Shown: positions 48,550 to 60,689, counted from the first letter of the stretch. The stretch: DNA of 64,000 nucleotides from Aquatica leii (GCA_035610365.1 CM069432.1:82154520-82218519); one strand, 5' to 3'. A program made the numbers and translations. Notes: a model not told the origin generated them from the sequence alone.

Positions 48550-48743
48550 AAAATCCTCTTACATTTCGTTATTAGAAGAGTCAGATGGCAAAATAAGTAA
48601 TGACAGCACGAAACGTTTCATAAAAAATAATAACAAGAAATATAACAAAAATGATAAAATAAAAAACAGGAAAACTAAACAGTCGATTCCCAACTCTATA
48701 CCAAGTTGATCTGATTTATCATCGTCTGAGCTTTCCTTATATG

Positions 48744-49153
48744 CGAAGTAATAACATTCTGCTGAACTTTCATTGTTTATTATTTTGAAATGAATATACA
48801 CAACGTTTCGATTGCTGTGGTATCTGCCATCGTCATCAGGTGAATACTAACAAACTTAGAAACTACTGCAGCTTATATACTAAAGACAAACAACTTAAAC
48901 TTCACTAAGTAATTTTGTGAATTAATCTGTTACGCTAAATTGATTTTGAACGCTTGAACGCTTCATCGAACATGTCTTTAGTATATCAGCTCCAGTAGTT
49001 TCTAAGTTTGTTAGTATTCACCTGATTACGATTGCAGATACCACAGCAATCGAAACGTTGTGTATATTCATTTCAAAATAATAAACAATGAAAGTTCAGC
49101 AGAATGTTATTACTTCGCATCAAGCAACATTGTTTAATACATTCAAACAAACG
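48744..49153. mobile_element. Foldback element with 12-bp TSD and hammerhead-like motifs
   Basis: Two inverted arms of about 145 bp surround an 85-bp centre. The insertion is flanked by TTTCCTTATATG on both sides (48732-48743 and 49154-49165). Each arm carries a hammerhead-like motif: on the - strand at about 48795-48850, CAC, CTGATGA, a stem around AGATACCACA, then GCAATC, GAAAC and GTTGTG; on the + strand at 49015-49065 the same with CTGATTA. One extra base follows the core box. It interrupts the downstream part of copy A. Confidence 0.8.
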
Positions 49154-50021
49154 TTTCCTTATATGATTGCACGTCCGATCAGACAGAAATATTTCCTGAT
49201 TTAGACACAAACAAGGAGAGAAATATTTCTAAACAGAACAAAAATATTACATTGGTCGCGCGATTGACAAAAATTAAGATACCACAATCAAAATTAAATT
49301 TCTTACAAATGAATTAAATTACTTTATATGACCAAAAAATGACATTACAATTTTAGAAAATCAATTAATTTTTTTAGGAGCCATTAGAACTTGTAGGTCC
49401 ATTTTAATAAAAGCGCAATGTCTTTAATATCGAAAAGAAATACAAAAATCTAAAAAAAAATTAAGACATTAATTATTTTTATAGTACCTTGGTGTGTATT
49501 TGCATGATGTTTGGGAACGTATACATAACTATATTGTATTGACAATAGTAAATGTACCTAACTTTTTATATTTTTATATTACATTTTAAAAAAGTATTGC
49601 TAAAGAGTTGTAAAAATAAAAACGTTATTTTGTTATTTTTAATCTTGTTTTTTTTTTAAGTAATGTCACATGAAATGAATACCTATTCCAAACCATTTTT
49701 TGTAATTACAAAAATTTTACCACTTCTGTATTGGTTTGTTTAAATGCTCCTTTAAACAAACTTTGTTTATATAATAATAGATAAAGTATAGTATTCTACT
49801 TTCTTGTATAGAGTTATGAACCGTTCACCTTCTTCTTATGTTTCATCTCCAACCTATAGACATATGCTTATTGAATAATATACGTATACCATTTTCTAGA
49901 CATTACTTTACAGTTACGAGAGCATTAGTAGGCGTTAGTTAATATGTGTAGGAATTAATGGAAATTACCAAAACATTAGTGGGCATTACTATAAATGAAA
50001 TAAATTCACAAATATAATCTA

Positions 50022-50045
50022 GGTTCGAATCCTGCCTGCGACAAT
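50022..50045 (+). repeat. tRNA-like T-arm fragment (possible SINE relic)
   Basis: CTAGGTTCGAATCCTGC has the GGTTCGAATCC B box and a four-pair stem of a tRNA T arm, followed by CTGCGACAA and a T run. No D arm or anticodon arm lies upstream, so it is not a full tRNA gene. Confidence 0.5.
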
Positions 50046-50125
50046 TTTTTTTTAAGAAAATATCACTTCAAGGTGCTTTTATAACAACATAACCTTAAAA
50101 AAATATGTAGACATTCCTTCATCCT

Positions 50126-50160
50126 TCCTTATAGGAAAGTCGTGTGGTGACCACACCAGT
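50126..50160. repeat. ACTGGTGTGGTCACC terminal-type repeat, right
   Basis: Reads TTCCTTATAGGAAAGTCGTG followed by TGGTGACCACACCAGT, the inverted partner of 43926-43960. Copy B starts within a few bases of it. Confidence 0.75.
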
Positions 50161-50164
50161 TTTT

Positions 50165-53100
50165 TTTTTTACTTTTGATGTAAGTAGTACCTGAGTATTC
50201 TTAATGTTTTAATACCGCATTAATTCACATTTTATTAATGTTGTGAAAAAATAGAATTCAAAAACAAGTAACAATAGAAATTGTAGATCAAATTTAAGTA
50301 TAATAGTATATTATATACCAAGATTGAGAAAGGTATGATTATAACCGGAGCGACATATTATATCGAGAGACGGAAAGCGTCGAGGGATATAAGTCGAAAT
50401 AAAACGATCAGAAATAAGTAAACAACAAAACAAATGATGCGCGTTCCCAAAGCATTCTGTCTGAAGCTCATTCAATTTTTTAAAATAAATTTCACTAATT
50501 TTTTTTATAGTTTTATAGTAGTTATTTTCAAGCGAGGGAATAATAAAATGTATGACAATACACGCAACCTTTTACCATGTTTAATGTTCTATACTATAAA
50601 AGAGCCTTTAAGAAATTAATTATTTTAGGTGGTCATATGTGACAAAGACGAGAACAATCAAGGTGGCACTAACAAACTACTAAAAATGTAGTAAAGCACT
50701 AACGTCAGTCATGGAATCAAAAGGGCAGCAAACATAAGATAATGCGCAAATCAATTCTGCCAAATTCGATACACGAAAATCACTGCAGTGTATCAAATTA
50801 AGGAGAGTCTTATAAAGCATGATCCGAAATCAATTATAAAAACGAAATTAATGTGGTGGGCCAAAAACAAAGTGGATACAGAAAACTGGAAAAACCATAA
50901 TTTATCTGATATAATTTCCGTATCACTGTAGGAAACTTGCTTTTAACCTAAATATCTCCTCTATTACAACTCTTAACAGATTTCTACCTAATAATGAAAA
51001 TCCATTAGAATGAGAAATAGATTTTAAAGATCTAATAGAATAATTAGAAAAAAGAAAACTTCCAAAAGTAGTTTGGATAGCAGCGAATGCAACACCTCTG
51101 CAAGATGGATTATCGGTTAGAGATCAATATCTTGCATTGTCTGCTAAAAAAATCAATCTTTCTTCGAATCTAATGTGAAATCACAGTACGCATATGTCAT
51201 AACAGCATCTTTTATATAATGAGCCAGCATGTCTGTTTTTGGAACTGACAATAAATTCAGTGCTCAAGATGTTCTAAACGATTTGGTTTAACTGTAATTG
51301 CATTTTCGTTAGATTCATGTGTGTTAGAAGCAATACGTGTGAATTCTGTACCGATCGCAGAAATAAATAATCCTCCCGAAATATGTGGGACTTGTATCAC
51401 ATGAATATTAATGAAGTAGATGAATGCTATATTCAAGATACTACTACACATATGACTACACTACGGACTCGCCTTTTAAAACCAGGAATAGCAGGAATTG
51501 AATTGTATTACCAAAGATAAGCATTTATTAACTAGAAAGGGTTTAAAATCTTAAGATAAAATCAATTACACATCTGCAGAAAAAGTGTGTTCGTTTTCCG
51601 TTATAGAATTACTTGATGAACGTAACTTCGTTTCTGGATGAATCAGTGACAAGTTATGTAATATATACTACAGCATATTTATTTTAAGAATATGGCAGGC
51701 TTCGTAGAAAAAAATTTCACACTGAAGAATAACTTCTTATCAAGTAATTGTTAGCTCTGTGTTGAACTAAATGCTGACTATTTAATAAAATTAATTAAAA
51801 ATAAAAAGTAAGTAAGTAAAATTAAAACCCAAATTGTTTTGTTTGCCAATGTTTAGTAGTAAGGCGTGCGAAAAACTTTTTAGATCTGCTCCTCTATCAC
51901 GTCAACTTATTCGACCGTAGAATCAAATTGATTAATTTGAGTAATGTGTTTGAATCCTTCAAATGTAGGAGATGGCGAAAAGAAAACACCACTTACAGTG
52001 TTTTTTGTAGGCTACGTTTCGTGAACCTGTGTGTCCACTTTATCATGCCTCTATGTTTAATAAATGAGAAAAAACAAAATTAACAAAACATAAATACAGC
52101 TCAGGTGAAAACAAACAAACTTTTTAACCGAATAACTATTTGTAAAAAACTAAACAAAACAAATCGTTTACAGAAACAAACAAACGTAAACGATTTGTTT
52201 TGTTTAGTTTTTTACAACTAGTTATTCGGTTAAAAAGTTTGTTTGTTTTCACCTGAGCTGTATTTATGTTTTGTTAATTTTGTTTTTTCTCATTTATTAA
52301 ACATAGAGGCCTGATGAAGTGGACACACAGGTTCACGAAACGTAGCCTACAAAAAACACTGTAAGTTGTGTTTTCTTTTCGCCATCTCCTACATTTGAAG
52401 GATTCAAACACCTTACTCAAATATACTAATTAGGAGGTTAAATAATTTCATCGTACAAATTGATTAACTTAGTGATCTTTCTGGGATATTTATTTTTCCA
52501 CGAGAGCAGAACAAACTCGGACAAAAAAAGAATTTCGTTTCATCTACTATAGAAGAGCTGTTACATTTAAATATCAAAAAAGTCTCCAAATCGTTAAATG
52601 ATGCCACTACTGCAACTATAGACTTAGAAATGGAATCTAATCATGGAAATTGGAAAAGTGTAAATACCTCAAGGCGTTATGACCAACAACATGAAGAAGA
52701 TAAAATTGAGCAAATTGAACCTAAAAGATTATTCTTAAACCATAAAAAACGTTGATAAAAATTCGAAATTTCTGAAACTTTATATTGGGGATAAAATAGT
52801 AGTTAGAAAATCCTCTTACATATGGTTATTAGAAGAGTCCGATGGCAAAAAAAGTAATAAGACGTTTCATCACAAATAATAGCAAGAACTTTAATAAAAA
52901 TGATATAGTAAAAAACAAAAAACTAAAAAGTCGATTCCCAACTCTCTACCAAGTTCAATTGGTTTATCATCGTGAGCTTTCTTTAATTTATATTGAAAAA
53001 AATACAAACTAAAAAAAAGGTAAAGACATTTGTAATTGCTATTACAGACCTCTTCTGTATTGGTTGTTCTTAAAATGATCCTTTAAACAAAGTTTGTTTA

Positions 53101-53345
53101 TGGTAATAAAAACAAACTTTATTGAAGCAAAATACATATACATACGTATTCTACTTTTTTGTATAGTTATGAACCGCTCGCCTTCTTCTGTTTCATCTCC
53201 AACCTATAGACTACATGCTTGGTGAATAATATAGATACCATTTTCTAGGCATTATTTTAAGATTAAAAAAGCATTACTAAGCATTACTTAACATGTGTAG
53301 AAGTTAGTGAAAATTACCACTACATTAGTGGGCATTACTATGAAT
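50165..53345 (+). mobile_element. Uncharacterised DNA transposon, copy B (degenerate)
   Basis: A shorter, more decayed relative of copy A in direct orientation. Matches run in order from GTAGTACCTGAGTATTCTTA at the left to ACATTAGTGGGCATTACTAT at the right. In between are the coding relics GTDNKFSAQDVL at about 51240 and MFSSKACEKLFRS at about 51850, and the same downstream blocks (ATGAACCGCTCGCCTTCTTC). Large internal deletions and many stops make it non-functional. A foldback is inserted at 51936-52456. Confidence 0.65.
51936..52456. mobile_element. Large foldback element with 11-bp TSD and hammerhead-like motif
   Basis: Arms of about 235 bp (51937-52171 and 52186-52420) are near-perfect inverted copies around a 14-bp loop, the longest palindrome in the window. 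AAATTGATTAA flanks the insertion at 51925-51935 and 52457-52467. The right arm at about 52306-52351 reads AGGC, CTGATGA, an extra A, GTGGAC, ACACAG, GTTCAC, GAAAC, GTA, GCCT. This gives a hammerhead-like fold with a six-pair stem II, a four-pair stem I and a minimal palindromic stem III (ACGT). The left arm has a damaged core (ATGATAA). Confidence 0.82.
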
Positions 53346-53462
53346 TAACAGACATTCCGTAGAAAAAACTCAATATAGTGCCCAAATTAGGTATAAGTGT
53401 ACAAAAATTTGACCAGCGGTTTACCACTCGAATCACAGTTGATGTAGGGGGAGGGGGGTATT

Positions 53463-53824
53463 TCTGCAAGCGGTATTGGAAATCTGGTATTTTTGGATGG
53501 TATTATGAATAAATGTAATTATTTAGACATTTTAAAAATGTATCTTAAAAGCAACAGAAAACAAATGAGTATTTTAGATAGGTTTCAGTTCTACACTAAT
53601 AATGGACATTGTATGACTGTCCAAAAGTCATTCGAACACCGCCACAATCACCAGATTTGAATGTGATAGATGATGTATGGAATGAACTTGAAATCAGAAA
53701 ACAAGACATCACTAATTGTTCAATATCATCCAAACGCAAATTAAAGAAATATTTAATTTATTATAAATCGGTGGCACACATTTTAAGATACATTCGTTCA
53801 CCTCAAGGAACCTTTCAATACTGA
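53463..53824 (+). pseudogene. Tc1-type transposase C-terminal fragment
   Basis: Reads SASGIGNLVFLDGIMNKCNY in one frame and then, after a frameshift near 53600, CPKVIRTPPQSPDLNVIDDVWNE to the stop at 53824. These are the second and third catalytic regions of Tc1 transposases. The second acidic block is damaged (YTNNGH where YQDNDPKH is usual), and the third keeps DLNVID where DLNPIE is usual. No N-terminus or terminal repeats were found. Confidence 0.88.
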
Positions 53825-54679
53825 CTTAATACAAATACTTTAAATACAATCTTTGAGGTAGTGGAACTACCCTAAACACCAATCGTGTGCATCGCATAAT
53901 TTCAAGAACATACTACCGCCTAATGATCTAATTATTACAATATAAGATCATTACTTAATCTATGCGGTGTTTGGCAATCAACTTAAAAACTAAATCTAGC
54001 AACTAACCAAAGTATACAATAACGAGTTTCAAAAAAAATAAAATATACAAACTTATTCTTATAAAAATGAGACAATATTTGTAACAAACAAAAAGTAGGT
54101 ACATGCTCCACAATCCTACAAATAAATCAAACATTTAATCAAATATGTGTCTCTATTACTAATGTCTGTTTTTTAACTAGGAGGAGTAAGCATCAAAGCC
54201 CAATTTACACTATAGAAAATCACTAAAAAAGTTACTAGAATAATTTTGCGGGAAATTTAAATTTTGCGATTTATAATCTATGTTCTTATACAACTGTTCC
54301 TATTGGCATGTAATGTGGGTGGTATCTATAACATTATAAAAAATAAGATTTTTCGGTGTAATCCTAAAAATTACTAATAAAATTGTTACCTAATGATAGA
54401 CAAGATCTTTTTGAGAAATATAGGATATTTCTATCATATACAACTGAGAAATAAATAAAAGATTACTTAGTTAAAAAAAATGTCAACAATAAGATTTATT
54501 TGCATAAAATAACTCAAAACTTTAAATTAATTTGTTTGATGAGAAACTATATAATATATAAGAATGTCCTGTACATTATGATTCCATAATTAGTAAACTT
54601 AAAACAATAATAAACTTAAATTAATTATGAATCTAAACTCTCAAATAAACTGCTCTCGCCAAAGGAAATAATTAATGGT
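53825..54679. other. No gene seen
   Basis: AT-rich DNA between two transposase relics. Confidence 0.5.
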
Positions 54680-55900
54680 TAGAATATAACACCCATTATG
54701 TCATCCAAACTAAACATTTTTTCTTCTTCTTTAATAACATGATCAACGCAATTTCTCCAGTCAGTAGGTGTAACATTTTAAACGGCTTGTAGAAATAGTT
54801 GCTTTACATCCTTAATTTAAAGGTGCAGTTTTTGGATGCAACTCCATTTTTTATTTTTGCGTATATCAATTCTAGTGGGTTTAACTCACCAACCTTTATA
54901 CAATTATATTCTTCGTTTTTACCATTTTATCTGTTGCATACAAATCGAACTGTGGTTTATGTAAACGGATTAAATGTAGAAGTTCTGACCTAACCATATC
55001 TTATGAGAAGCTTATAATCTTTGATTGTAACTACTTTTGCATGTTTTTATTTTTTGACGATGATGTTGGAACTTGTTCGAGTTGACTGCTATAGTACAAC
55101 GCATTGTTCATAACGATAACAGCATTATCTGGTAATTTATTCAGAATTTCGGCAAACTATTCTCCAAATACTGTAGCATTTATTTCTTCATGATAATCTG
55201 CAGTCTTTTTGCCTTCAAAAAGCAACAATCCATTGTCAACAAAACCTACTACAGCAGTTAAACATTTAATACATGTTTGTCTTTGATTCAGTACATCCAC
55301 ATTTTTTCTTTTGTGTGACCTTCATTGAACCATGATATTGTATATATAATAAATGGCTCGTTCCTCCCTTCTATATTGTTTAACAGTTTTTATATATTGT
55401 CTTCACCAACGAATTATATCGTCAAGTTCAATTAAAATACCTTTTCAGTTACGTGTCATATATCTATTATTAAAAAAAATTGTAGTCACCATGCTTTGGA
55501 TTTAAGTACTACAAACTTACTTGAAATTTATCTGCTTCATTAATTTATATAACGACGAAGAAGACATTTTGGCAAATGCAACTGATTATGTATTTCAATT
55601 AAAACTTTGTTCAAAGTAGGAGTTTCATTCTTATGAAAAAAACTATGTACTATCTGCCGTACTCGATTTTTAGTAGATTTTCTGAATGTTTAATTTTGTT
55701 TTGAAGAAAATTTCACTTTTTGTCGATACTTTTTTATTGCACTATAAATAGTTGATTTAGTAAGACCTAAAGAAATTCCCGTTAATTTGATACCAGAATT
55801 AAATTCTAAAATTTCTTACCTAACGTTTCACTAATTTTGTGTACATAAGAAATTTTTATTTTTGAAGCATCACTTAAAAATTGCTTGTACATATTTAATA
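54680..55900 (-). pseudogene. IS630-like DDE transposase relic
   Basis: The - strand keeps the whole order of an insect IS630-type transposase with many stops. A helix-turn-helix region at about 55860-55680 reads GISLGLTKSTIYSAIKKYRQ. The centre is damaged. Then come DYHEEINATVFGE at about 55200, AVIVMNNALYYSSQLEQVP at about 55130-55070 where VMDNAPYHS is usual, ELNPLELIYAKIKNGVASKN at about 54880 and DWRNCVDHVIKEEEKMFSLD near 54710. The loss of the second catalytic Asp and the stops show it is dead. It is unrelated in sequence to the element at 18466-19389 beyond the shared fold. Confidence 0.8.
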
Positions 55901-56161
55901 TGCACTGTTTTTCGGGTAGAAATAGGTGACCCAAATTCAAACGCCTACGTTTTCGTTATAAGAACTATTCATTCACTTAAGAATATCACAAAAAAGGTTT
56001 AAAGCGTTCATTTTAAAAAAATGTCAAATTTCTGTCAAACATCATTAATGTTTACATAGGTTATGTTTCCCAAATTATTGCAATTTCGTGTGTGTAAATC
56101 AGGGTCAGCGTTAGCCAATCATAAGTTTAAACATTACCGGGAAATATTTAAAACGCTCCTT
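55901..56161. other. No gene seen
   Basis: Short AT-rich spacer before the BEL/Pao fragment. Confidence 0.5.
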
Positions 56162-57545
56162 TTAGTTAAAAAACAGACAATAATTAACTGATAAAACACA
56201 AACGTTTCGAACAGCACGTTTAAACTCTCCCGCACTAGTTTTAACCTGTATCACTCTGATAACACCATCTACACCTGGATACAGTTTAGTAACACGCGCG
56301 ATCTTCCATTTACAAGGACAAAGATTGTCCTTTAAAATAACCAAAGTTCCCACCGTAACATTCGACGGTTTACTATCGCCTCTAATTTGCTGCAGTTCGT
56401 GTAAATATCCTTTAGACCACTGTGTCCAATAATGTTGTACCATTTTTTGCACTAATGGAAATCGGGATAGTCTATTAGTTGAAACGTCAGTTAGGTTTTC
56501 GTCAATCAAAGAAGTCAGAGGACGACCAATCAAAAAATGACCTGGGGTCAGTGAATTAAGGTCTAAAGGATCGCTACTTAACGGAGTTAGGGGTCTACTG
56601 TTCAGAACGGCTTCTATCTGGGTTAACAGCGTATAAAACTCTTCAAAGGTCAATAACGCTTGGCCAGCAACTCGTTTCAAATGAGTCTTAACCGATTTCA
56701 CTCCCGCCTCCCATATTCCCCAAAAATTTGGATATCTTGGCGAAATGAAACGCCAATCTATTCCTTCTCCAAGCAAAACCCTGTTAATTTTTGAGTTTTC
56801 TTCAGTCAAAGATTTGCTTAATTCTCGCAATTAATTGTTGCTTACTACAAAATTTGTCGCGTTATCAGTACATATCGACTTTGGTTTGCCTCGTCTAGCA
56901 ATAAATCTGCGTAAACATCCAATAAATCCTTCGGTTGTTCAATCTGCCACAAGTTCCAGATGAACAGCTTTCGTCGATAGACAACAAACACACATATATA
57001 ACCCTTTGTTGCTTTGTAACCTCTGGTGCGTCTGTCTCGCACTAAATACGGTCCACTATAATCCGCTCACGAATGATGAAATGGAGAAATCGGCAAAACA
57101 TGTTCGGCAGGTAAAACTTACACACACGGGTGTCACGCTTTTTGAATTTGCTTTGAAACATGGAACACATTTACCAATTACATTCTTTGCTAAATTTCTT
57201 CCTCTTATTGGCCAGTACATCTGTCGTAATGATGACAAAAGCTGTTGTCCGCAATAAAGTAATTTTTGGTATTCTGTTTTTGCTATTCGCCATGAAAGTT
57301 CGTTTTTTGCAGGTAAAATTATTTGATGTCTGGCATCGTAGTCTAGATTGGCACGCTCTAGACGTCCGCCGATTCGTAAAATTGCTTCAGTATCTATAAA
57401 TGGTCTGAAACGAAACAAATAGCTGCCTTTAGCAACTAGGTTTTTATTTTTTAAATCCCGTACTTCTGTTTTAAAATGTTTAATTGTTCTATACTTATAA
57501 ATCGTTTTAGCACCCCTTCTAATTCAGATGGTGCCATCCTGACCT
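56162..57545 (-). pseudogene. BEL/Pao retrotransposon integrase fragment
   Basis: The 3' part of a BEL/Pao pol gene. From 57418 down come the integrase zinc-binding region (ILRIGGRLERANLDYDARHQ; LRQMYWPIRGRNLAKNVIGKC) and the core (RDRRTRGYKATKGYICVFV; CTDNATNF near 56860 with a catalytic Asp; FWGIWEAGVKSVKTHLKR with the Glu). The C-terminal DUF5641-type region follows at 56162-56560 (GTLVILKDNLCPCKWKIARV). The pieces lie in three frames, with a stop near 56830, so it is not functional. The rest of pol, gag and LTRs are absent. The right edge abuts the Ty3 element that begins near 57560. Confidence 0.9.
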
Positions 57546-57599
57546 TGAATTTCCAACGTCAATGAAGAAATTCCTTTTCATTCGTCAGAGAAGGCAGCC

Positions 57600-58441
57600 G
57601 TGCGAGTCTTATTGAGTGAAGACGTGACTCTGTCTGCAAGGACTGAAAGTGTGGTGATGGCACGCCTGGATGGAAGTCTCCGGGAAGCCTACATACGCGG
57701 AATTAAACCAATGGAGGGCGGCTTAGTTGAAAAGGAACTACTCGTTGGCAGAACTTTAGTACGAGTGAAGACCACGATGCCAGTAAGGATCTTAAACATC
57801 AACTCAGATCCTGTAACGTTGAAAAAGAAGACCGTGGTAGGCCCATGCACACCAGTATCACAAATTGTGAGATGCGTGAAGTCGAACGAAGATACGTCGC
57901 CGAAGAATTGTCCACAACATCTATTGGACATTCTTACCACCAAATGCGAAAACCTCAGCCAAGACCAGCTGGCTAAAGTTAAAGTGTTGATCCAAGAGTA
58001 TCAAGATGTGTTCGCGCTGGAGAGTGGCTCCAAAGGAAGAACTAACGTGGTGAAACATAAAATTAATACCGGAGACGCTCGGCCGATACGACAACATCCA
58101 CGCAGACTTCCTTTGGCGAAAAGAGAAGAAGCCGAACAAATAATTACGGATATGGAGAGAGAAGGCGTGATTGAACCTTCAAGTAGCCCATGGGCATCCC
58201 CAGTGGTACTCGTAAAGAAGAAGGATGGATCAACGAGGTTTTGCGTAGACTACAGGCAGCCAAACGACGTGACCAAAAAGGACAGCTACCCTTTACCCAG
58301 AATTGACGATACGCTGGACACCCTGTCAGGATCCCAGTGGTTTTCTACGTTAGATTGAAAGAGTGGATACTGGCAGGTAGAATTAGAACCCAAGGATCGT
58401 GAAAAAACAGCTTTTACGATTGGAACTGGTTTGTGGCAGTT
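57600..58441 (+). pseudogene. Ty3/gypsy protease-RT linker and RT N-terminal part
   Basis: Opens in the linker after the protease ([19 protein letters not shown]) and runs into the reverse transcriptase: [40 protein letters not shown], then WFSTLD. A TGA at 58357-58359 replaces the usual Leu codon, and the frame continues KSGYWQVELEPKD to GLWQF. The insertion at 58442-59935 interrupts it exactly here. The catalytic YxDD lies beyond the insertion. Confidence 0.92.
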
Positions 58442-59935
58442 TGTATAATGCTTAATTGCATCTGCCAATTTAAAACAATCGGACTCAGGTCTGATTAAAG
58501 ACGTTCGGTGTAAAGCATATTCAAGGGAGGGTACTTATAACTTACTTAAGTTGAATAAAAGTTAAATTTACCAAAACTCATGTTTATTAAATAATTATGA
58601 TATAATCAAATTTAACTTAATTGTTTTTATTACATACTTCCGATAAATGATTAAGTCTTAAAAAAAATGGCCATTTTTTTTTACATGAATTGCGAACAAA
58701 GATTTAGTTTAAATTTTATGTACAAGCTTAATTTTTAATTATAGTAAATATTTGAAATAAAAATTACTTATCTTGCCGGTTGTCATTGGATAGGTAAATA
58801 CGGGCAAAGTCTGCTATTGAAGCGGAAATCAAATCCACATCGGGATCCTGGCAGATCGGTAGAAAACTGCTTTTTAGGATCGAAAATGTATTTCTCCCAA
58901 GAAAAAACCTTTTCGAAATAACAAAAGATTGTAGAACACAAAACAATTAGAAAAGTATACAACTTACCTTTTCATTGAAAAGGTGAGACAGTAGAAGATA
59001 ATTAACTTCAATTTTTATACTGATTACAGTAATTATCAGTTTAAATTATTAATTCTGATCGTTATAGAAAAAGACAAGTTACTTTGTCAGAACCCAAATT
59101 GATTCTCCCAAAATATATCCGACAACCTTCCACGTCGATGTAACTTATCTGAACAAGTTTTATTGATATATTATTCAAAAGAAAGCGGCAAAATTTGAAA
59201 ATTTGAAGTTTGAATATTTTAACGCTACAAATCTCCTCTATGTCAAAAAAAAAAAAATTAATAAAAAGCATTTTTTCTTAATTTTTTTTATAAGTTCTCA
59301 TAACAAAACATATAAACTTAATTATTTTCTGTTCTTGATCATGCAACAGACTTTTTTTCTTAATTAGATGCTTAAATACACAGGACAAAAAATTATATAC
59401 AATTGTATTCTATTAACTTTATGTATTTAACTAAGTCTACAATAAAATAAGCAATAAAAAAACGTTTGTTTTAGCAATAAAGATTTAGCTATTTTCGTAA
59501 GCCTAACGCCTTCTGAGAGGGTCAAAATCGATAAGTACTATAATTGGTTAAGTCAAGATCAGGGTAAGTCATTATCAGGTGTGTCCATAATTTATTGCTA
59601 AAATAACTAAATACTAGATACTACAAAAATGAGTAAATCAATAAGATATACTTAAAACTGGTAAATAAAAGTAATTTTCATTGAAAAGGTGAGACAGTAG
59701 AAGATAATTAACTTCAATTTTTATACTGATTACAGTAATTATCAGTTTAAATTATTAATTCTGATCGTTATAGAAAAAGATAAGTTACTTTGTCAGAACC
59801 CAAATTGATTCTCCCAAAATATATCCGACAACCTTCCACGTCGATGTAACTTATCTGAACAAGTTTTATTGATATATTATTCAAAAGAAAGCGGCAAAAT
59901 TTGAAAATTTGAAGTTTGAATATTTTAACGCTACA
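58442..59935. mobile_element. 1.49-kb TG...CA insertion with 4-bp TSD
   Basis: Begins TGTATAATGC, ends CGCTACA and is flanked by AGTT on both sides (58438-58441 and 59936-59939). Removing it with one AGTT restores QFTVMPFG in the host reverse transcriptase. Inside, about 262 bp are directly repeated (58968-59229 and 59674-59935), both copies ending GCTACA. This fits an LTR element whose first LTR is 58442-59229 and whose interior and most of the second LTR are deleted. No coding frame remains. Confidence 0.78.
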
Positions 59936-60680
59936 AGTTCACTGTGATGCCCTTCGGTCTGTGTAACGCTCCTGCAACGTTCGAGCGTTTGATGGAGACC
60001 ATCTTGCGCGGATTGTCTTGGAAGACGTGCTTGGTTTACCTGGACGAAGTGATCGTGGTTGGGAGGTCGTTTGAAGAACACTTGAACAACTTGAAGGAAG
60101 TGTTCCAGCGATTACGTGGGGCTAACCTCAAACTGAGCCCAAAGAAGTGCTACGTATTTAAGAAGGAAGTGCAATACCTTGGCCACGTCGTATCTAGAGG
60201 TGCAAGCATGGCCAAGACTAATCGACAAACATCAGGTCTGAAGTTTCCTTGGGTTGTGCACCAATTATAGACGATTTGTACCCGGATTTGCTAATATTGG
60301 CAAACCATTGACGAAATTGAAGGAAGAAAGAGCAGAATTTAGATGGAATGAAGTCTGCGAAAATTCTTTCCATCAACTAAAACAAGCCCTAGTCACTTCG
60401 CCGATTTTGAGTTAGATGGAAAATTTGTTCTGGATACCGACGCAAGCAATCTGGCCATAGGCGCGGTCCTTTCGCAGGTTCAAGATGGACAAGAAAAAGT
60501 TATCGCGTATTTTAGCAAGGTTTTGTCCAGGCCAGAAAAGAATTATTGCGTGACTAGGAGGAAGCTGTTAGCAGTCCATCGAACATTTCTACAAATATTT
60601 GTATGAACGAAAATTTTTACTGTGAACCGCTGTGAACAGACCACGCCGCTTTAAAATGGCTACTGCAGTTCCGTAACCCG
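59936..60680 (+). pseudogene. Ty3/gypsy RT C-terminal part and RNase H
   Basis: Continues the reverse transcriptase: VMPFGLCNAPATFERLMETI, then LVYLDEVIVVG, where the catalytic YxDD has become YLDE. A frameshift near 60200-60240 precedes NYRRFVPGFANIGKPLTKL. RNase H follows with LDTDASNLAIGAVLSQ and RPEKNYCVTRRKLLAVHRTF, where the usual Glu of the ITEKELLA-type motif reads TRRKLLA. These changes and the stop near 60415 make it inactive. Confidence 0.9.
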
Positions 60681-60689
60681 GAAGGACAA

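Larger units (their letters stand above)
44640..49998 (+). mobile_element. Uncharacterised DNA transposon, copy A
   Basis: A unit of about 5.4 kb that recurs, shortened, at 50165-53345 in the same orientation. Shared landmarks include AGTACCT with TTCTTAATGTTTTAATA at the left end and CGCGTTCCCAAAGCATT near 45345. A downstream block ends in ACATTAGTGGGCATTACTAT. The ends show a loose inverted resemblance (AATGTTTT then ATTAATTC at the left; the complement at the right). It holds the broken transposase-like gene at 45506-48549 and a foldback at 48744-49153. The superfamily was not recognised. Confidence 0.6.

Noticed and set aside
50000..50060. Possible tRNA gene at the GGTTCGAATCC box
   Set aside because: Only a T-arm-like piece is present; no D arm, anticodon arm or paired acceptor stem could be drawn.
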